From assembly GCA_045590415.1 (NCBI GenBank), contig JAZNRA010000194.1, forward strand, positions 1 through 9,801: a stretch of DNA of 9,801 nucleotides. The letters are read 5' to 3'. Below the pieces are notes generated by a model. That model did no database searches. It was given only the letters and a program-made list of their open reading frames with translations, and was not told the origin of the DNA. A program made the translations under genes and the position numbers. The stretch comes from RGIG3009 sp045590415. Its GTDB lineage: Bacteria > Bacillota > Clostridia > Oscillospirales > Acutalibacteraceae. Below are positions 6,697 to 9,801 of this stretch, in pieces (position 1 is the first letter of the stretch; every line of letters begins with the position of its first letter).

Positions 6697-6768
6697 GTTT
6701 TGTTATGTTTTGTTAAAATGGGGAAATGGGGCAAAACATCCCCGCCGCCATCAGACGATCAAATACCC

Positions 6769-7359
6769 TTATATCCGATTGCGGCGAACGGCAGCGATCA
6801 CGCGCTGTGCCACCGGCGCCAGTATCATATTGAGTAACAATTCCGGCACAAAGTTTACGAGGATAATACCGGTAAGTATATAATAAACCACATTCTGACC
6901 GGCCGCCCACAGTACGAGCGTATCGTAAAAACAAAGCGACAGCATCGCCAAAAACAGGCCGGTATTCACAATCGGAACGGTGATCGCGCTTAAGAAAACG
7001 CCTACCGTCGGTTTTTCCAACTTTTTAAACACGGAAGCCACCGCTGCGCCTGCCGCACCTGCCGCCACACCTTTGCCGACGCAGATCAGCGCGGTCAGCA
7101 ACGGGTTGATGCTCCACAGCATATTCCCGCCGACATCCAGGCCGAATACGCAGCACAATACCACAACAACGCCAAACACGCCGCCCAGTATCGCACCGGA
7201 ACGAACGCCGAACAAGGCGCCGCCGACAACGATCGGAATCAGTACGAGTGAGAGCCCAAAAGGCCCGATTTTGATGCTGTAGCTCATCAACTGCAGCACC
7301 ACGATCAGCGCTGTCAAAACGGACAGTTGCGCCAACCGCACGGTTTTCTTGGATAGCAT
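6769..7359 (-). CDS. ECF transporter S component, probably for pantothenate
   Basis: This 196-residue, strongly hydrophobic protein has about six membrane segments (roughly 9-28, 35-52, 57-75, 84-110, 118-142 and 152-182). It begins MLSKKTVRLAQLSVLTALIV, like the S components of energy-coupling factor vitamin importers, and has the early SIKIGPFGLSLVLIPIVVGG segment (28-47) common to them. S components bind the vitamin and dock on a shared EcfT-EcfA-EcfA' module, not present here. The neighbouring coaX gene makes pantothenate the best guess (PanT role), but substrate is inferred from context alone. I place the start at 7359: AAGGAG (7368-7373) is 8 bases before it, while the longer in-frame ATG at 7407 has no ribosome binding site and would add a hydrophilic tail. 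The ATG two codons upstream of 7359 is too close (2 bases) to AAGGAG. Confidence 0.85.
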   Translation of the reverse strand: MLSKKTVRLAQLSVLTALIVVLQLMSYSIKIGPFGLSLVLIPIVVGGALFGVRSGAILGGVFGVVVVLCCVFGLDVGGNMLWSINPLLTALICVGKGVAAGAAGAAVASVFKKLEKPTVGVFLSAITVPIVNTGLFLAMLSLCFYDTLVLWAAGQNVVYYILTGIILVNFVPELLLNMILAPVAQRVIAAVRRNRI

Positions 7360-7367
7360 ATTCATTT

Positions 7368-7373
7368 CTCCTT
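7368..7373 (-). promoter_or_regulatory. Ribosome binding site that fixes the S-component start
   Basis: AAGGAG on the minus strand stands 8 bases before the ATG at 7359. It lies inside the longer open frame that begins at 7407, so the shorter 196-residue protein is favoured. Confidence 0.75.
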
Positions 7374-7411
7374 GCTGCTGCTCACCAAACGGGATGCAGC
7401 GCGTCATATTT

Positions 7412-7436
7412 CAAAAGCCGTCAGGGACGGTTTTTG
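7412..7436 (-). terminator. Possible weak attenuator hairpin at the coaX stop codon
   Basis: On the minus strand CCGTC (7426-7430) pairs with GACGG (7418-7422) around a CCT loop. After one A-C mismatch, CAAAA and TTTTG extend the stem, and the second arm ends in a short T-run. The hairpin contains the coaX TGA stop (7421-7423) and opens the 61-base gap before the S-component gene, by far the largest gap in this operon. The core stem is only 5 bp and the T-run 4 bases, so chance is a real possibility. If active, it would reduce expression of the S component relative to coaX. Confidence 0.3.
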
Positions 7437-8188
7437 ACGTAGAGTAAGCGCAGACCGTCGAGTAACAGTCTGCCGTCGTACACGGTTTCGTGCCGACAAT
7501 GCGAAGCGATCTCCTCGCCCAAGCCGCCCGTTACCACCACGGTGGCCTTGGTGCCGAGTTGTTCCTCGATACGGTCGCACATGCCGTCCAGCATGGCGGC
7601 AGTACCGAACACCACGCCCGATTTCATGGAATCGACGGTATTGGTGCCGATCACCTGCGCGGGTGCTTCCACACGGATGCGCGGCAACAGCGATGCACGG
7701 TTTACCAGAGAATCTAACGAGGTGCCCACACCCGGCATGATCGCGCCGCCGCGGAACGCACCGTCATTATCCACGACGGAAACCGTGGTAGCCGTACCGA
7801 GATCCCAAATAATACACGGCGCGCCGAACTTTTCCGTCGCCGCCACCGCACCGACCAATAAATCGGCACCGAGCTGTGCGGGATTATCAATACGGATATT
7901 CATACCGGTCTTGAGACCGGGACCGACCAGCAACGGAGTGACACCGGTAACGCGCTTGACAGCGTCGCCGAGCACCTTATCCAGGCCGGGAACGACCGAA
8001 CTTAAAATCGCGCCGTCGATCTCAGATTCGGAAATGTCGTACAAGCGAAGCAGCGAAAGAAGTTCCACCGCATACTGATCACCGGTGCGTGTACGGTCGG
8101 TGGCAATGCGGCATTCGCATACCAACGTATCGTCACGAAAAGCACCGACAGTCAGATTGGTGTTACCCAGATCCAATGTCAACAGCAC
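7421..8188 (-). CDS. coaX: Type III pantothenate kinase
   Basis: CoaX phosphorylates pantothenate, the first committed step of coenzyme A synthesis; type III enzymes need a monovalent cation and are generally insensitive to CoA feedback. The 255-residue length is normal. It has the phosphate-binding DLGNTN (6-11), the DNPAQLGADL motif (101-110) with the likely catalytic base D109, DLGTATTV (129-136), RGGAIMPGVGTSLDSLVNRASLLPR (146-170) and VTGGLG (219-224). One difference is GADL where most family members have GADR. The start is GTG at 8188, 8 bases after AGGAGG (8197-8202). That ribosome binding site is formed by the last glutamate codons of the glycosyltransferase gene, whose stop lies 3 bases upstream, so coupling is likely. 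The S-component gene follows, giving an import-plus-trapping pair for pantothenate. Confidence 0.95.
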   Translation of the reverse strand: MLLTLDLGNTNLTVGAFRDDTLVCECRIATDRTRTGDQYAVELLSLLRLYDISESEIDGAILSSVVPGLDKVLGDAVKRVTGVTPLLVGPGLKTGMNIRIDNPAQLGADLLVGAVAATEKFGAPCIIWDLGTATTVSVVDNDGAFRGGAIMPGVGTSLDSLVNRASLLPRIRVEAPAQVIGTNTVDSMKSGVVFGTAAMLDGMCDRIEEQLGTKATVVVTGGLGEEIASHCRHETVYDGRLLLDGLRLLYVKNRP

Positions 8189-8191
8189 GGC

Positions 8192-9115
8192 TCATTCCTC
8201 CTCTGTACGGCGTGCGATGATATAGCGCGGACGGTTTTTGACTTCGTCAAAAATGCGGGCAATATAGTGCCCGATGATGCCTAAACTGATCATAATGGCA
8301 CCGCCGATGAGCAACAACAACAAAATAACGGTAGTAAAGCCCTCCACGGCAGAACCAAAAAAGAAGCGAATCAAGGTCTGAATTGCCATCACGAATGAGG
8401 CGATAATCGAAATCGCACCCAGCACCGTCACCACACGCAAGGGCGCTGTCGTGAAAGAGGTCAGATTGTTGACGGCATACTTAAGCAAGCCGCCGATCGA
8501 CCATTTTGACTGACCGTTGGCACGTTCGGCTACCTCGAATTCGACCGTCGCAGTGCGGAACCCCGCCCAGAACGACAGTGCGCGGAAAAAGGTATCCTTT
8601 TCCTGCAAGGTGTTCATCACGTTTACTACGCGGCGATCGAGCAGTTTGAAATCCGATGAGGACTGCATGTCCATACCAACGGCTTTCCCAATCAAGCGAT
8701 AAAAAAGTCGCGCGCATACACCGTGTGCCGCTTTCTCGTTTCCGCGAGCGCTTTTTTTGCCTTCCACGACTTCAAAGCTCTGCTTCCACAGTTCCCACAT
8801 GCGGGGGATGACCTGCGGTGGAAATTGCAGATCGCAGTCAGTTACGACACACGCGTCACCCTTAGCTTCGGAAAGACCGGCGAAGATTGCAGATTCCTTG
8901 CCGAAATTTCGGCTGAACGATACACCGCGCACCGACGGGTGGCAACGCGCTTCCTCACAGATACGCGCGTAGGTTTGATCCTTGGAGCCGTCGTCCACAA
9001 AAATCAGTTCATACGAAATATTCGCCGTTTCCAACACCTCGGATATGCCGGCAACCGCCAGTGAAATATTCTGTTCCTCGTTATAGGCGGGAATGACCAC
9101 GGATAATAAACTCAT
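8192..9115 (-). CDS. Family 2 glycosyltransferase, polyprenol-phosphate sugar transferase type
   Basis: This 307-residue protein has a GT2 GT-A domain followed by two C-terminal membrane helices (about 227-250 and 261-285), the layout of GtrB/ArnC/DPM1-like enzymes. These move a sugar from a nucleotide donor to undecaprenyl phosphate on the cytoplasmic face of the membrane. Motifs are SVVIPAYNEEQNI (5-17), FVDDGSKDQT (39-48), FSRNFGKESAIFAGL (67-81), TDCDLQFPP (92-100, the metal-binding D-x-D with DLQ-x-PP), SSSDFKLLDR (152-161) and ANGQSKWSIGGL (199-210). The sugar is not predictable. No flippase or second-stage transferase is adjacent, so it may serve a wall polymer encoded elsewhere. The ATG at 9115 follows AAGGAGG (9124-9130) by 8 bases; that site and the smpB stop (9119-9121) overlap the gene junction, so coupling to smpB is likely. 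Confidence 0.92.
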   Translation of the reverse strand: MSLLSVVIPAYNEEQNISLAVAGISEVLETANISYELIFVDDGSKDQTYARICEEARCHPSVRGVSFSRNFGKESAIFAGLSEAKGDACVVTDCDLQFPPQVIPRMWELWKQSFEVVEGKKSARGNEKAAHGVCARLFYRLIGKAVGMDMQSSSDFKLLDRRVVNVMNTLQEKDTFFRALSFWAGFRTATVEFEVAERANGQSKWSIGGLLKYAVNNLTSFTTAPLRVVTVLGAISIIASFVMAIQTLIRFFFGSAVEGFTTVILLLLLIGGAIMISLGIIGHYIARIFDEVKNRPRYIIARRTEEE

Positions 9116-9118
9116 CCG

Positions 9119-9592
9119 TCAAACCTCCTTTTGGCGCATGGCGCGCTCCGCTTCACGCTTCATATCGCGGCGCGCCGCATCCTCTCGCTTGTCATACAGT
9201 TTTTTACCGCGGCACAGTCCGAGCTGCACCTTAACGCGCGAGCCCTTGAAATACAGCGACAAGGGGATCAAGGTCAGACCCTGTTGCTGCTTCAATAAGC
9301 CGTATAACCGCATGATCTCCCGCCGATGCATGAGAAGCTTACGCACCCGCATGGGATCGCGGTTGAAAATGTTGCCCTGCTCGTAGGGGCTTACGTGCAT
9401 ACCCTTAATGAACAGTTCTCCGTTATCCACGGAACACCAGGAATCCTTTAAGTTCACGGCACCCTTGCGCAAAGATTTGACCTCGGTGCCGCACAGTTCA
9501 ATGCCTGCCTCCATGGATTCCTCAACGAAATAGTCATGGAAAGCTTTTCGGTTTTCCGCAATGGTCTTTGTCGCGACGCGCTCGCCTGCCAT
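9119..9592 (-). CDS. smpB: SsrA-binding protein, trans-translation
   Basis: SmpB binds tmRNA and carries it into stalled ribosomes, so that nonstop mRNAs are released and the unfinished protein is tagged for degradation. The 157-residue length is typical. Diagnostic segments are IAENRKAFHDYFVEESMEAGI (11-31), CGTEVKSLRKGAVNLKDSWC (34-53), MHVSPYEQGNIFNRDPMRVRKLL (65-87) and LTLIPLSLYFKGSRVKVQLGLCRGKKLYDKRE (106-137). The C-terminus is a basic, alpha-helical tail (DAARRDMKREAERAMRQKEV), which enters the mRNA channel in known structures. The ATG at 9592 follows AGGAGG (9600-9605) by 7 bases, 23 bases after the recR stop. The tmRNA gene itself is not in this window. Neighbours recR and a glycosyltransferase suggest a housekeeping operon rather than a functional pathway. 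Confidence 0.97.
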   Translation of the reverse strand: MAGERVATKTIAENRKAFHDYFVEESMEAGIELCGTEVKSLRKGAVNLKDSWCSVDNGELFIKGMHVSPYEQGNIFNRDPMRVRKLLMHRREIMRLYGLLKQQQGLTLIPLSLYFKGSRVKVQLGLCRGKKLYDKREDAARRDMKREAERAMRQKEV

Positions 9593-9615
9593 GACCGCTC
9601 CTCCTCATAATTGTT

Positions 9616-9801
9616 TTATAATTCGCTTCGCCCCTCAAACGAGCGACTAAGCGTGACTTCATCTGCGTATTCCAACTCGCCGCCCACGGGAATACCGTAA
9701 GCAAGCCGTGTCACCTTAATTTCAAACGGCTTTAACAATTTGGAAAGATACATGGCGGTCGCCTCCCCCTCTACCGTGGGATTGGTCGCCATAATCACTT
9801 C
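9616..9801 (-). CDS. recR: Recombination mediator RecR, C-terminal part (gene begins beyond the right edge)
   Basis: The last 61 codons of recR are present. They read EVIMATNPTVEGEATAMYLS, then KVTRLAYGIPVGGELEYAD and end in EVTLSRSFEGRSEL before a TAA stop (9616-9618). ATNPTVEGEATA and the RLAYGIPVGGELEYADE-TL segment belong to the Toprim domain and the C-terminal end of RecR. RecR acts with RecO and RecF to load RecA onto single-stranded DNA at gaps. The zinc finger and helix-hairpin-helix parts lie outside the window, so completeness of the gene cannot be judged. It is the first visible gene of the smpB-coaX operon, and its promoter, if nearby, is also outside. Confidence 0.96.
   Translation of the reverse strand, partial: EVIMATNPTVEGEATAMYLSKLLKPFEIKVTRLAYGIPVGGELEYADEVTLSRSFEGRSEL

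Noticed and set aside
6339..6734. 131-codon minus-strand open frame overlapping the start of the Rieske flavoprotein
   Set aside because: It is a shifted frame of a well-supported gene, runs through the terminator hairpin at 6672-6696 and has no family resemblance.
6697..6768. G-run/C-run pattern after the S-component stop
   Set aside because: GGGG and CCCC blocks could pair weakly, but no stable stem with a T-run is formed and the strong terminator follows at once.
7360..7407. N-terminal extension of the S component
   Set aside because: The ATG at 7407 has no ribosome binding site, and a good AAGGAG lies inside the extension at the right distance from the ATG at 7359.
7905..7920. Hairpin CCGGTC-TTGA-GACCGG within coaX
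   Set aside because: It is in coding sequence, has no T-run after it, and fits the codons for Pro-Gly-Leu-Lys-Thr-Gly.
1..9801. Mobile elements, CRISPR arrays, tRNA, tmRNA, toxin-antitoxin or defence genes
   Set aside because: No transposase, integrase, direct repeat array, tRNA-like cloverleaf or tmRNA was found; coding sequences fill nearly the whole window and their character is uniform.

Overview
The window looks like chromosomal housekeeping DNA from an anaerobic member of the Clostridia, probably an Oscillospiraceae/Ruminococcaceae-type gut Firmicute. This is inferred from gene content: a DUF951 protein next to prfA, a type III pantothenate kinase beside an ECF-type S component, a COG2509 flavoprotein, an M18 aminopeptidase, AGGAGG ribosome binding sites and frequent GTG/TTG starts. 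It is moderately GC-rich by eye. I see no rRNA, tRNA, mobile element, CRISPR array, phage gene or pseudogene, and no stretch over 300 bases lacks a gene.

Region 1 (1-3755, minus strand) is a tight operon, read right to left: DUF951 small protein, prfA (release factor 1), a Sua5/YwlC-type threonylcarbamoyl-AMP synthase, coaE (dephospho-CoA kinase), a membrane-anchored lytic transglycosylase and the start of an M18 aminopeptidase that runs off the left edge. The last five genes follow each other with 39-bp, 6-bp, overlapping (8 nt), overlapping (ATGA) and 13-bp junctions, and several ribosome binding sites lie inside the preceding gene, so translational coupling is likely. Region 2 (3756-3904) is a divergent promoter region with a recognisable -35/-10 pair for each direction.

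Region 3 (3905-5302, plus strand) is a single-gene unit for a COG2509 FAD-dependent oxidoreductase with a four-cysteine segment. It ends at a long hairpin terminator. The convergent gene on the other side (5330-6628, minus) is a second, unrelated flavoprotein: a D-amino-acid-oxidase-fold protein with a C-terminal Rieske [2Fe-2S] domain, like Bacillus YhfW. Its last codons form one arm of the same terminator hairpin.

Region 4 (6672-9801, minus strand) is a second operon, read right to left: recR (3' part only), smpB, a polyprenol-phosphate-type family 2 glycosyltransferase, coaX (pantothenate kinase) and an ECF S component that probably imports pantothenate, closed by a strong hairpin terminator. 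The window thus holds the first step of CoA synthesis (coaX, with its likely substrate importer) and the last (coaE), in two separate operons.

I do not see an undescribed multi-gene system here. The points most worth checking are the two flavoproteins and the terminator they share, the coaX/S-component pair with a possible attenuator between them, and the absence of prmC next to prfA.
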